NCBI GenBank assembly: GCA_001247695.2
Contig: LGRX02035268.1
Location: 31,243-95,242, forward strand
Direction of reading: 5' to 3'
Length of the DNA: 64,000 nucleotides
DNA from: Cymbomonas tetramitiformis
Taxonomy: Eukaryota; Chlorophyta; Pyramimonadophyceae; Pyramimonadales; Pyramimonadaceae
Below are positions 1 to 10,102 of the stretch, piece by piece. The translations under genes were made by a program, and so were the position numbers. The notes beneath the pieces are model-generated. The model made no database searches, was not told where the DNA came from, and was given only the letters and a program-made list of their open reading frames with translations. Position 1 is the first letter of the stretch. Every line of letters begins with the position of its first letter.

Positions 1-186
1 TTGATCGGTTGAAATAATATTCTGTCGTAATATAGTTATAGCCATAATTATACACTGTACAACGACAGTGTATAAATATTCGGGAGAACCGGGGGATAAT
101 GGGAGGCGTCAAGAGCGATTTGGGTCGTGACGCCTGTTCGACGAACCGGTTAGTAGAACTGGGCGATACCTTGACGCGTACCATGG

Positions 187-1081
187 NNNNNNNNNNNNNN
201 NNNNNNNNNNNNNNNNNNNNNNNNNNNNNNNNNNNNNNNNNNNNNNNNNNNNNNNNNNNNNNNNNNNNNNNNNNNNNNNNNNNNNNNNNNNNNNNNNNNN
301 NNNNNNNNNNNNNNNNNNNNNNNNNNNNNNNNNNNNNNNNNNNNNNNNNNNNNNNNNNNNNNNNNNNNNNNNNNNNNNNNNNNNNNNNNNNNNNNNNNNN
401 NNNNNNNNNNNNNNNNNNNNNNNNNNNNNNNNNNNNNNNNNNNNNNNNNNNNNNNNNNNNNNNNNNNNNNNNNNNNNNNNNNNNNNNNNNNNNNNNNNNN
501 NNNNNNNNNNNNNNNNNNNNNNNNNNNNNNNNNNNNNNNNNNNNNNNNNNNNNNNNNNNNNNNNNNNNNNNNNNNNNNNNNNNNNNNNNNNNNNNNNNNN
601 NNNNNNNNNNNNNNNNNNNNNNNNNNNNNNNNNNNNNNNNNNNNNNNNNNNNNNNNNNNNNNNNNNNNNNNNNNNNNNNNNNNNNNNNNNNNNNNNNNNN
701 NNNNNNNNNNNNNNNNNNNNNNNNNNNNNNNNNNNNNNNNNNNNNNNNNNNNNNNNNNNNNNNNNNNNNNNNNNNNNNNNNNNNNNNNNNNNNNNNNNNN
801 NNNNNNNNNNNNNNNNNNNNNNNNNNNNNNNNNNNNNNNNNNNNNNNNNNNNNNNNNNNNNNNNNNNNNNNNNNNNNNNNNNNNNNNNNNNNNNNNNNNN
901 NNNNNNNNNNNNNNNNNNNNNNNNNNNNNNNNNNNNNNNNNNNNNNNNNNNNNNNNNNNNNNNNNNNNNNNNNNNNNNNNNNNNNNNNNNNNNNNNNNNN
1001 NNNNNNNNNNNNNNNNNNNNNNNNNNNNNNNNNNNNNNNNNNNNNNNNNNNNNNNNNNNNNNNNNNNNNNNNNNNNNNNNN
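187..1081. other. Assembly gap (N run)
   Basis: An unresolved run of N. The 186 bases before it and about 180 after it show no gene I recognise. The 3' LTR of the neighbouring minus-strand Ty3 element would be expected near here, so the gap may hide it. Confidence 0.95.
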
Positions 1082-1460
1082 TCTTTTACCCTGTCCTCTT
1101 TCTTGAATAGAGGACAATAAAATGCATACCATCAGTGTGTTCAACAATACAACGATACCCGCCGTTGTCGCAAGAAAGGCACACCCTGCCGTACTTTTTC
1201 GGAGGCGCTTCCTCATGTTTGCAATAACCAAGTGAACCGAGGTGGGGTGGGGGCAAAAAAATTCAAACGGTGATATTAGACGCATATGCATGTGTCACAA
1301 ACCTATTCCCCAAAAACAGATCGAAATTTCTATTCCCCATTTTGGACTTTTCTATTCCTCGATAACCTTTTTTCCCGCGCTTTCCGTCCAGCTGTTTGCC
1401 CCTGTTTTCGTAGGCGGCGAGGTACTGGGGGGAGAGGTCGTCGTCCGGCAATAGGCCTAG

Positions 1461-1598
1461 GCAGCGGGGGCAGTACCAGAATTCTTCGACGGGGACTCGC
1501 GTTAGCTTGGGCTGCAGGCATCCCAGGTGATAGCCCTGATTGCAGTCATCGCAGAGGAGAATGCTGGCGGGGCGATCGGCCTTTTTGCACACCTGGCA
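1461..1598 (-). CDS. PHD finger at the C-terminus of the integrase
   Basis: A complete C4HC3 PHD finger. The pattern is C-x2-C, then LLC-x2-C, then GYH-x2-C, then WYC-x2-C, with the usual Trp just before the last cysteine pair. It follows directly on the SH3-like C-terminal part of the integrase in the same open frame, so it is part of the pol protein. PHD fingers commonly read the methylation state of the histone H3 tail. Chromoviruses carry a chromodomain at this spot, so the PHD finger may steer integration to a given chromatin state; that role is inferred. A short Lys/Arg-rich tail follows before the stop at 1263. Confidence 0.88.
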
Positions 1599-1654
1599 AC
1601 GTGCATCTTCGTTGTCGTCCAGGTTGTAGGTGATGGTGGGGTCGACGTCGGGCA

Positions 1655-2746
1655 AATGGCAGATGGTTATCTGTGAGCAGTGTGCGTTGCAGGTGCTGCC
1701 GCATCGGCCTTGTAGCACGGCGGTGCCGTTGTCGGGCAGCTCTTTAATCTGAAGTATGGGGTCGCGCGTGTGGAGCTGCAGGCCGTGATTCACACTGCGC
1801 TTCAGGAACACGAAGTCGCCTACGCGGAAGTTGAACTGTTTGGGGAGGTACTTCCCTGAGCGCACTTGCGCGTATCGTTCGGTCTGGCGGTGTTGGGCTA
1901 TGGCGATGTTGCTGCCAGCCATGATGGTGGCCCTTTTGACGTACTCGGCGCGTTCGAGGTAGCTGGCTGCCATAGCGGCTGCATCCATGCAGGAATCCAG
2001 CGGTTGGCTGAGGCGCTCCTTGATGGCCGGGGGCAGCGTCGGGCGCTGGGCGTACACGAGCTCATATGGTGCCAGGCGCGTGGACTCCTGCGGCCGCGTG
2101 GCGTTATATCCCAGCATGATCCATGGAAGGAATGAATCCCATCGGTCGATGGACCCAGCCTGCTTGCATGCCTTGGTGAGGGCGGCTTTGGTCATCTGGA
2201 CGATGCGCTCGCTGAGGCCGTTGCTCTGAGGGTGGGATTGCGACGTGGTGCGGTGGTCAATCAGGTTGTCCTTGAGTAGCTGTGCAAACTCCTTTTCCCA
2301 CTCGCGCCACCGTTGTCGGTCACCACCTCAGCTGGGCACCCGAACCTAGCTATGACGTGGAGGGCGAAAGCCTGGGCGGTCTCCGCTGGTTCTTTGGTGT
2401 GCAGAGGGATGAGGCAGACGTATTTGGTGAAGTGCTCCACGACTACCATGACGTATTGGTAGTTGTTCTTGGCCTTGCGGGGCATCTTGGCCAAATCGGT
2501 GGAAAACCGGTAGTACATGCCCTTGACTTCCAGAGGGTTCAGGTGAGGAGCGTGCTTGTCGAAGGTGGTGCGGTAGCGGGCGCAGGCGTCGCACTTGCTG
2601 ACGACGTCGGAGCATGTGTCGTACAGCTTGGGCCAGTAAAACGCGTCTCTTACCATGGCTGCGGTGCGTCGGCAGCCAAAGTGCCCACACCTTTCATGCA
2701 TTTGCTGAACGATGCGGCGTCGCTGGTCCACTGGTGGCACTGGGCG
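1655..2746 (-). pseudogene. Integrase (zinc-binding, DDE core, C-terminal domain)
   Basis: Retroviral-type integrase that would insert the element cDNA into the genome. The N-terminal HHCC zinc domain is visible (H-x4-H, then C-x2-C in a KCDAC context). The core has its first Asp in an STD context, the second in VTDNG, and the Glu in a SNGLSER context (codon 2208-2210), so all three catalytic residues survive. The C-terminal part has the SH3-like pattern of Ty3 integrases, ending in a CHLP motif. A frame change at about 2303-2310, just after the second Asp, breaks the protein. It could be decay or an assembly indel; reading continues cleanly in the next frame. Confidence 0.85.
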
Positions 2747-3402
2747 CCTTGCCCCGTTGGGCAGGATGCGGATCAGGGTTTCTCCTTCGAGTGCGTAGTG
2801 TTGGGCTCGTTTGCTCACGGACGCAAGGAGGGTGGGGTTGCAGGGGCGTTCGCCTCTTAGCCATTGCAGCATCGCCTGGTCGTCGTATGGTTCTGTCGCC
2901 TCGCGCACCTCGGCCGCAGCGCTGAGGGTCCGGGTGACCTTTTCGCTGGGGACGCTGGGTCGAGGGCTGTGGGCCTGTCGTTGAGAGCTTGTGTGGAGTG
3001 CGGGTGTGGGGCCACTGGCGGGTACAAACTGCATGGGGGTGCTGAGGGAGGTGGTTGGGTCGCGTGTTGTGGCGGCGCTCTCACTTGGCGCTGCGCCTAG
3101 CCCGCTCTTGTCGTGGGGTCGTTGACCGCAGCACTCGGGCGGTGGCTGGTGTGCTGCACGTATGAGCGAGGCTGTGGCGCCCGGCCCGTACAGCTGCCGT
3201 AGCTCGGATGTCTCCAACCGGGCTGACCGCTTGATGGTGCTGAGGGCTGCTGCCCACTGGGTTACGATAGCTTCCGGGGGTTCCACGGGTGACTCCTCCC
3301 CCTCCTCGCAGTGGTGGGAGGAGGCCCTGGGCGCGGCATGCTCGGAGATTGAGTGTCTCGACTCAATTTGCAACCGTGGGGCTTCTGCTCGGTTGAGCAA
3401 GT

Positions 3403-4379
3403 AGCATACGGTCAGGATGCGGGAAACGCAGCGGACGTCGAAGGCCCTGCCCAGCATCTCACCTCGCTCGCGCGCTGAGACGCCGGGTGCTTGTGTGGCT
3501 CCGGTCTGGAATCCCATGGCGCGCTCTTTCTCCTCGGGTGTGGGCGGCCCCCACTGCTGTGTGGCGTGATCCCAGACGGTGTCCTTCCTGCCATCCCTGA
3601 ATTGGTAGGAGTCTGGAAAGGACATCATGGTGGGCCACGCCCTCATGGGCTCTCCGTGCACGTTGCAGGGGTAGTGGCCGGAGGCGGTGTCGTCGCCGGC
3701 GTCCTGCTCGGTGCGGCCGGGGTCCAGGATGTCCCTCACGAGGCGACAAGGGTCTCGCTCCACGGCGTCCAGCACGGATTGGGCGTCTACGTACCCGGCC
3801 ATGTTTGTCCAGTAGTTCCGCAGGCGGTGTGCGCGCGCCCCCATGCGTGCTGCGTCGACGGTGATGGGCATACCAATCATGGAGCACATGAGGGGGTGCA
3901 TAACGTCGCGGACCTCACGGCTGTTGAAGTTATGCTGCGCTGCCACGCACTCGATCATGTACGCGAACCTGCCACGCCCCGCCCGAGGAGTTGCAGCTGT
4001 CCCAGCACGCGCACCACGTCGTATAGGACTGACGAGTGCCGACCTTTCAACCCTCGCAGGGACCCAGCCGCTGAGAGGTCCTGGCATTCTGTGCCCACCA
4101 TGGCGAAGATGTACGGACTCTCGTTGCGTCGTTGGTGAGGGATAGAAGGTCACTGCGAGTTATACGTCTGAGATCTTGGAGCACTGAGGTGAAGGCGTCG
4201 TGGAGGGCTTCCAGAGGGAGTTGTTGCGGGAACCGGTTGTGCAGTTGCACTAGCCTGTGTTTGGCAACTTGCCGACTTTTCGCGTTGCTATCGCAGTAGA
4301 CGTATTTGGTGACGTTGCCGCCTGCGATGAGCCATGCCTCCAGACCCGAACACAGGCCTGCGCAGAGCTCTATGACCAC
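3403..4379 (-). pseudogene. C5-cytosine DNA methyltransferase domain within pol
   Basis: Transfers a methyl group from S-adenosylmethionine to cytosine in DNA. Motif I reads VIELCAGLCSGLEAW. Motif IV reads GTECQDLSAAG, keeping the catalytic Cys-Gln though the usual Pro before the Cys is Glu. Motif VI reads ECV where ENV is usual. Then come a VDAARMGARAHRLRNYW stretch, a KERAMGF stretch (motif IX region) and motif X (LGRAFDV). The spacing and the AHR-x2-YW context resemble the DNMT3/DRM branch. The domain lies between RNase H and integrase and reads through three frames, changing near 4.1 and 3.98 kb, so this copy is probably inactive as read. Cytosine methyltransferases captured by retrotransposons have been reported in some algae and dinoflagellates; this looks like such a case. 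Confidence 0.82.
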
Positions 4380-4799
4380 GGCTTCTTTGGCATGGAGGTG
4401 GGACACGGTTCGCTGAGGAAGCGGGCGCGTGTCCAGGCTGGTTGCTTGCCCGTCCACACACTCGCCGCACAGCACCCGGGTGACGGGAACGTGCCTCCTG
4501 CTGCTTAGGTATGCATCCACCCAACCGCATGCCTCTTCCCAGAGCGTCAGCGCATCGTCGTCGCGGGCGTCGTGGTCGCTGGTCTCTACGTGCATGGACC
4601 AGTGCTCCCCCAGGTGGTGGCTGACCAGGTCGTGACTCGTGCAGGGGTCGCCTGGTAGCCTTCCCACATGGCTCTCGTATTGCCATGAGGCTATGGGGGC
4701 GACGTCCTGCGTGCTCTCCTCGGGGAGGCGAGAGTATCGGGCGCAGAGGCAGGCGAAGGCCCCTGCTGTGGGTAGAGCGGCCTCCTCCTCAGTGGGGTC

Positions 4800-5231
4800 C
4801 AGGCTAGCTCCGGTGGGGTCCAGGGACGACTCTCTCGGATATCGAGATAGCACATCAGCGTTGGTGTGGCTGCTTCCAGCCCTGTGCACGATGTTGTACT
4901 CGAACTCCTGCAGGGAGACCTGCCACCGTAGGTGCATGCCGGTCAGGGATTGTGAGGAGCGCAGCCACGTTAGCGGCTTGTGGTCGGTGATCAACGTGAA
5001 TTTGCCGCCATGAAGGTAGTGTCGAAAAGATCTCACGCCGTACACGGCCGCGAGGGCTTCCCCGTAGAAGCTGCTGTAGCGCACTTCGGATCGGGAGAGC
5101 GAGCGGCTGGTGGCTGCGATGATGACGTCACGATCCTCGTCGTCCTTCTGCCCCATTATAGCAGAGATGCCGACCCCTGACCAGTCGGTCATAAGGTACA
5201 GTGGCCGGTTCGGGTCGTAGGCGTGTATGAC
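4800..5231 (-). CDS. RNase H domain of pol
   Basis: Degrades the RNA strand of the RNA-DNA hybrid during reverse transcription. The Ty3-type pattern is clear: a LYLMTDWS start with the first catalytic Asp, a YSSFYGEALA stretch with the Glu, TDHKPL, and a final NADVLSRYP with the last Asp. It follows the RT thumb/connection region once the 280-bp MITE at 5240-5519 is set aside. A linker of about 150 residues, rich in acidic residues, separates it from the methyltransferase. Confidence 0.88.
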
Positions 5232-5239
5232 CACGCCGG

Positions 5240-5519
5240 CAGGGAAGATATCTTACCCCGATTGGCCGGCCCCGGGCCGAACTGAGTCGCCAAAATGAGG
5301 CCCGGGCCGAAGAGGGACCGAAAGAGAAATTGCTTTGGGGCCGAACCAATTTGGCGCAAATTTCTAAAAATTTGATGAAAATTGTGCGATTTTTGCATTT
5401 TCCCATACTTAAGATTAAAATTTTCGGGCATTTTGTAGTTCGGACCGGGCGGGCCGAAGACGGGCCGAAAGAGTTTTTTATTTGGGGCCGTACCAGCTCA
5501 ACGGAAGATATCTTCCCTG
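5240..5519. mobile_element. hAT-like MITE inserted in pol
   Basis: A 280-bp insertion with inverted ends beginning CAGGGAAGATATCTT and a direct 8-bp duplication, CACGCCGG, at 5232-5239 and 5520-5527. CAGGG-type ends with an 8-bp duplication are the mark of hAT elements. It has no coding capacity, so it would be non-autonomous. Removing the element with one duplication deletes 288 bp (96 codons) and puts the end of RT in frame with RNase H. Confidence 0.9.
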
Positions 5520-5527
5520 CACGCCGG

Positions 5528-7648
5528 GCTCAGTGAGCCGCTTTTTGAGCTGGGCCAATGCGTCGTCGTGCTCCTTGCCCCATAAGTCCTTGACGTTCTC
5601 GTTGCCTTTTCTCAGCAGGCAGTACAGCGGCCATGCCATCGACGAGTAGTCTTCCTTGCCGATGCGCGCGGCCATGATCCGGTAGAAGTTCATGAAACCC
5701 AGTATGGCCCGAACGCCCCTCACATCTGTGGGCGTGGGTAGTTCGAGCAGGGCGGCCACTTTGGCCTGGTGAGGTGACAGCTTACCGGGTCGCAGCAGGA
5801 AACCCAGAAACTCGCACCCGCCGGCGGCGAAGACTGACTTGCCGGGGTGACCGCGCAGTCCCACTTTGCTCAGGCGTTGCATGACTGCCTCCAGGTCGGC
5901 CAGGTGTTGGTGGCTACTGCCCGGTGGTATGGTACTGTCACAAGTACCAAAATATATGCTTTATTTTGGGCACTAGATGGGGTGTACGAGTCCCATGAAG
6001 GTTTTGAAAAATCATTTAGGACCCTTTTGAATTGTTATTGATGCTGAAATGTACTCTCGTGAACTTTAGGTATGTGTATGTGCGGTGTGCTTTTGGGGGG
6101 TGTAACGCCATAAAATTAATTAAATTTGCTGGTACTGTCACAAGTACCAACCGCGCGGTGATTTAAAAGGGCACGCTATGTGGCCACGAGGTGGCATGCA
6201 TGATGTCACATTTCATTATTGGGATGTATCCTAAGGGCTCGTCATGCGTTGTGCCATTTGAACGTCTTTAACGCCAGTATTGGGATTCGATAACACCCAA
6301 GGGTGTGATAAAATGGCCTCTCAGCATTTTTTGTAGTAATATCGGGAGCGGTTTCGTACTTAAGTTCCATGTGTAGAGTCCAAGTACGGCAACTTCTCAT
6401 GCATGTAAAGGTCTTGAAAAATCGATATATGGGTTTACTTTTGATGTCATAAACGCTGGTGAGGCGATCCGACGTTATAATATACTTATTTCGTAGCTTT
6501 AGTGCCACGACTAAGCTCCAAAATCGACGATAGCCCTCATACTTAAGGAATCTTGAGTTGGACCATTTGGTGGAGATGGGATGTTTAGCATGTCGCAGTT
6601 TCAGCGACGGGCAGTATGCCAACTGCCCCATGCCCACATTCATCATTGGCCATGTTATACAGCTTCAATTTGAGCCATCGCTGGGTTGAATAGAATCCCA
6701 AGTCTGTTCAAAAAGAAATCCGAAAGTAGCGCCACGATTTCGAAGACAAGTGAGACACCATTGTGTAACACAAAACTCCACCTTGTTGGCAATATGCATC
6801 CACTGGGAGGGCTACACGTAACCTATGGACCAATGGGGCATAATACAACTCAGTTTGGGTCGTTAAGGTAATGGTATATCATGGATATCACCATCGGGAT
6901 GGAGGAGGACATCAAAAAAAATTCTAGCGTTTTGGTACTTGTGATAGTACCAGATTCGATTCTGGTACTATGACTAGTACCACTGGGCAGTAGCCATTGG
7001 CGGGCGGTGGGCGAGGTCACCAGGATGTCGTCGCAGTACACCTTGGCGCAGCTGAGTCCGCGCAGCTCGTGCTCGATTACCCGCCCAAACATTGCGGTGC
7101 TGTTCGCGCTGCCGAAGGGCATGCGCTTGTAGACGTACTGCTCGGGGGCGGCACCGTCTCGCGCCCACCAGAAGCATGTCTTCAGCGACGCGTCGTCGGT
7201 CAGAACGATCTGGTGGAAACCGCTGCGCAGGTCCAGCTTGGTCATGTACTGGTCGCGGCCGATGTCGTGAAAAAGGTCTTCGGGCAGCCGTGGAGGCGTA
7301 CGGTCTCGGAGCGACAGCTCGTTGACGCCTCGTAGGTCCAGCGCCACACGCTTGTCCCTCCAGGAGCCATCCATGCAAGGCCTTTTTCATGGCGACGACG
7401 ACATTGCAGGTGTTTTCGCAGTATTTCGGGGCCTTCTCGATGATGCCGTCCGCCAGCAGCTTGTTGAAGTGTTCGTCGATCAGAGCCCGTTCGGCTGGTG
7501 AGAATCGCCGGGGCTTCTGGTAGTGCGAGGCGGACTCGTCCTTGAAGGGAATGTCAAATTTGCCGATCTCTCCCGTGTATCCCGGCAGGTCGGTGGCGGA
7601 GGTGGCCATGAAGCTCTTCTCGCGGAGTAGGAGGTCGCGCAGGGCCTG
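5528..7648 (-). pseudogene. Reverse transcriptase, split by a DNA transposon
   Basis: Ty3-type RT. The N-terminal half (about 7648-6997) has the entry region GIIEKAP, a K-x2-MDGSWR stretch, ALDLRGVN, a TKLDLRSGFHQI palm motif with the first catalytic Asp, and the active-site box YCDDILV (Cys replaces the more common Leu/Ile/Val before DD). The C-terminal half (about 5906-5528) has the thumb region with a CEFLGF motif and an ILGFMNFYR stretch. A 1086-bp transposon lies between them; the codons on either side are in the same frame once it is removed with one 4-bp duplication. One more frame change near 7.39 kb separates KK from MDGSWR. Confidence 0.87.
5911..6996. mobile_element. 1.09-kb DNA transposon of unknown class, copy 1
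   Basis: The ends are inverted copies beginning TGGCTACTGCCC, flanked by a 4-bp direct duplication TTGG at 5907-5910 and 6997-7000. Near each end and again inside are short palindromes of the GGTACT...AGTACC type. A second copy lies in opposite orientation at 31584-32672. The longest reading frame inside (6242-6646, minus) matches no family I know, and no transposase motif is visible. A 4-bp duplication is seen in several superfamilies (Sola and Ginger among others), but the end sequence does not let me choose. Confidence 0.88.
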
Positions 7649-7651
7649 TCA

Positions 7652-8374
7652 TTCTTCATCGGTCCATGCGCCCTCGCCGTTGAAGCCTGCTTGAGGCCCC
7701 ATGATGACGTCCAGTTCCTCGTCACGGGCGTGCAGCGCTTCGACGTCGTCTTCCCTGCCGAGAGGCACGGCGCTGTCCACCTCGCCCGCCTGTGTGGCGA
7801 ATGCTTGCGCCAGGTGGTGCTGCCGCGGCTTCTTGCGCCGCTTGCGACCCCTGCGGGCATGGCGTCGTCCTTTTGCCTTCCTGAAGCTGGCTCGGCGCCA
7901 CAGATCGTGGGATGATGGTGCCCCGCGGCCCTGACGTTTATTCCGCTTACTGGCGCGTTTGAAGCGGCTGGGGGGGTCCTCGCACTTTGGGTTGAGGACG
8001 ACGAATCGCATGATGGCGTTGGTGTTGACCAGGCGGAATCGTGTCCACGAGTATACTGTCCCCGCTGCCGCCGCCGCCGCCGCACACCAGCTGGGTGTGC
8101 TCCTCCATGCTTCTGTTGCCACGAGCCTGGCCGTCTCCACAAGCACGTGTGGCCCCACGCTGTTGGCCTGGACCGTTGTGAAGATGGTCCAGGCTGCTAA
8201 TGCGCAGCCAAGCTGCACGCACGCTCGCTGTACCCATGTGCGGGCAAGGAGCTGCAGTGCTGCTTTGGCCTGTTGCTGAGCCCGCCGGTTGCGCCTTCCA
8301 GCGGACTTGGGCACTGGGCCCCAGGCCTGGGTGAGTGCCCACCTCATCCGGGCGCTAAGGGACCGCTCCACGAG
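7652..8374 (-). CDS. Basic linker upstream of RT
   Basis: Between the last membrane-rich module and RT, in the same frame as both, with an in-frame TGA at each side (8375-8377 and 7649-7651). The N-terminal half has one moderately hydrophobic segment and a poly-Ala run. The second half is very Arg/Lys-rich (RRGRKRRKK type), a possible nuclear localisation or nucleic-acid-binding stretch. Past the TGA at 7649 the frame continues into the RT region. I recognise no domain. Confidence 0.5.
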
Positions 8375-10102
8375 TCATAACAGCGGGGGGAGGTTCAGGG
8401 AGAACCTCCGTACTGCCCGCCACGTCGCCTCTAGGAGCAAGACGCTGACCGCCGTGTGGTGCACTGTAGCTGACCTGACCCACTGGACCACCAGCACCCC
8501 AATGGCCCAGGATGCCATTCCCTGCGTTGCGCTTGCGGCTGCCCCCGTGGCTGCTGCGATTATGATGGCCGTGGTGTATTCCAGATGCCATGAGCCGGGT
8601 GTCCATAGGCAGGGCGTGACGGAGACCAGTGCGTATGCGCTGGCCCACACAATGCTTTCTGCGCTGAACCCTTTCGCCCACATGGTGGAGGCTGTGACCA
8701 GCCCCACAGTGACGACGATGTTGGTGGGGGCGTGTGGCGTTGGCGACGCGGTTGTGGCGTTGGCTGCGGTGGTGAGTGTCGGTGTGTGGGCTTGTTCGCG
8801 GCGTGGCAGGGAGGTTGCGTTAGGCTTGAGTTGTACCGCGGGGAGCTCCGACTTGTTACACGCGGGGTCGGTTGGGGTGGTTGTGGCGCTGTGGCAGCTG
8901 GGTTGAGTGGTTGTTGTCGGGCTTGGCGTGTTGGGGGTTTTGCCGCTGAATTGGGATTGCCCGTGGTGGTGTGTGGGTTTTTGAAAAAAGATAGGTCTGG
9001 TGGTACCGCTTGCCCAATCTGCTTCTGTCGTGCTTGGTGATGTATTATTTCCCCCCCCCAGCAACGGGAGGAGAGGCTGCGGCTCGACAGATGTTGGTGG
9101 CAGGATAAGGAAGTGGTTTGCAGGTGCAGGGGAGTTGCGTATGATTGTGGAATGGGACAGGGGTGTGGTGGGGCCTGCGAGGGACAAAATGCACAGGATG
9201 GTGGTCATCAACCCGATGTGCCGGTGAATGGGGGATGATCGGGGCCTGCGTGATGGCGCTCTTACAGCTTGAGGTGCGGGGCGGCCACGCGCATCGGCAG
9301 GTGCGGGTGGTGCGACAGGTACGGGCTGATCGCTGTGGTTTGGTGGCGTATCCTGTGTGGCCGGGGCTGCACGACTGCATACGCGGGTGGATACGCTGCG
9401 TGCGTAGTTGTGATTGGTTGTGTGAGTGGGGGTGAAGGTGGAGGGAAGCTGCGTGTGTGCTGTTGCTGCCCATCTTGAGCCGTTTGCTCTGAATCGTCGT
9501 AGCGTCAATGGCTGGAATCCATTTGTGACTTTGACGGTGTTGATGTACATGAGCTCAGTGGCGTCGCGAATGAGGGTCTGATTTTCCGGTCGTGTATCTC
9601 CCTCGAGGATTTTGCATGGTGAGTAACCACGCAGAACGAGGTCGCTTCGCGTCCCTGACACCGCGCAGCGGTTGGGGAGAAATCGGTGGTAGGGGCGATT
9701 GATGGTGATCCCGCAGAATGGACAATCGCTGTTTCGCGCGGTGTTGCGTAGCGGGCGCTGACGTGTGGTGGTGGGTGGGGTGCGTGGATGGTTGTTGATG
9801 GGTGGGGATGTGGCCACTGGATTGGGATGGGTGTTTTCGCGGCCGCTGGGGCGCGTGTGCAGCACGCGCGGGATGTGGTCGGGGAGTTGGTGCGAGTGGT
9901 CAGGGCTTTGGGGTGTCGGGGTATTGTCCGCGACAATGTGGGATGATGAGGTGGAGGTTGTGTCGGGGGTGGTGGCAGTGGAAATGTGGGGGCGGACGCC
10001 TGCTGTGTGGTATGAGTGGGGTGTGGGAGAACGAGTGTCGAGTGATGCTGCCGCTGCTGTGGGGTTGGTGGTGGTGGCGAAATGCTCGGGGTGGTGGTTG
10101 GG
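8375..10102 (-). CDS. Module D: zinc-domain copy plus several membrane segments
   Basis: Open in one frame from the TAA at 10103 to a TGA at 8375. Near 9488-9724 it has a diverged copy of the zinc domain shared with gag (C-x2-C, a later Cys, then a TxGFQPLTLRRF tail matching the others). A long Thr/Pro-rich stretch follows, then about four hydrophobic segments in the last 150 residues, likely membrane-spanning. The function is unknown. An envelope-like or membrane-anchoring role is a guess from topology alone. Confidence 0.55.
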   Translation of the reverse strand, partial: PNHHPEHFATTTNPTAAAASLDTRSPTPHSYHTAGVRPHISTATTPDTTSTSSSHIVADNTPTPQSPDHSHQLPDHIPRVLHTRPSGRENTHPNPVATSPPINNHPRTPPTTTRQRPLRNTARNSDCPFCGITINRPYHRFLPNRCAVSGTRSDLVLRGYSPCKILEGDTRPENQTLIRDATELMYINTVKVTNGFQPLTLRRFRANGSRWAATAHTQLPSTFTPTHTTNHNYARSVSTRVCSRAAPATQDTPPNHSDQPVPVAPPAPADARGRPAPQAVRAPSRRPRSSPIHRHIGLMTTILCILSLAGPTTPLSHSTIIRNSPAPANHFLILPPTSVEPQPLLPLLGGGNNTSPSTTEADWASGTTRPIFFQKPTHHHGQSQFSGKTPNTPSPTTTTQPSCHSATTTPTDPACNKSELPAVQLKPNATSLPRREQAHTPTLTTAANATTASPTPHAPTNIVVTVGLVTASTMWAKGFSAESIVWASAYALVSVTPCLWTPGSWHLEYTTAIIIAAATGAAASATQGMASWAIGVLVVQWVRSATVHHTAVSVLLLEATWRAVRRFSLNLPPLL

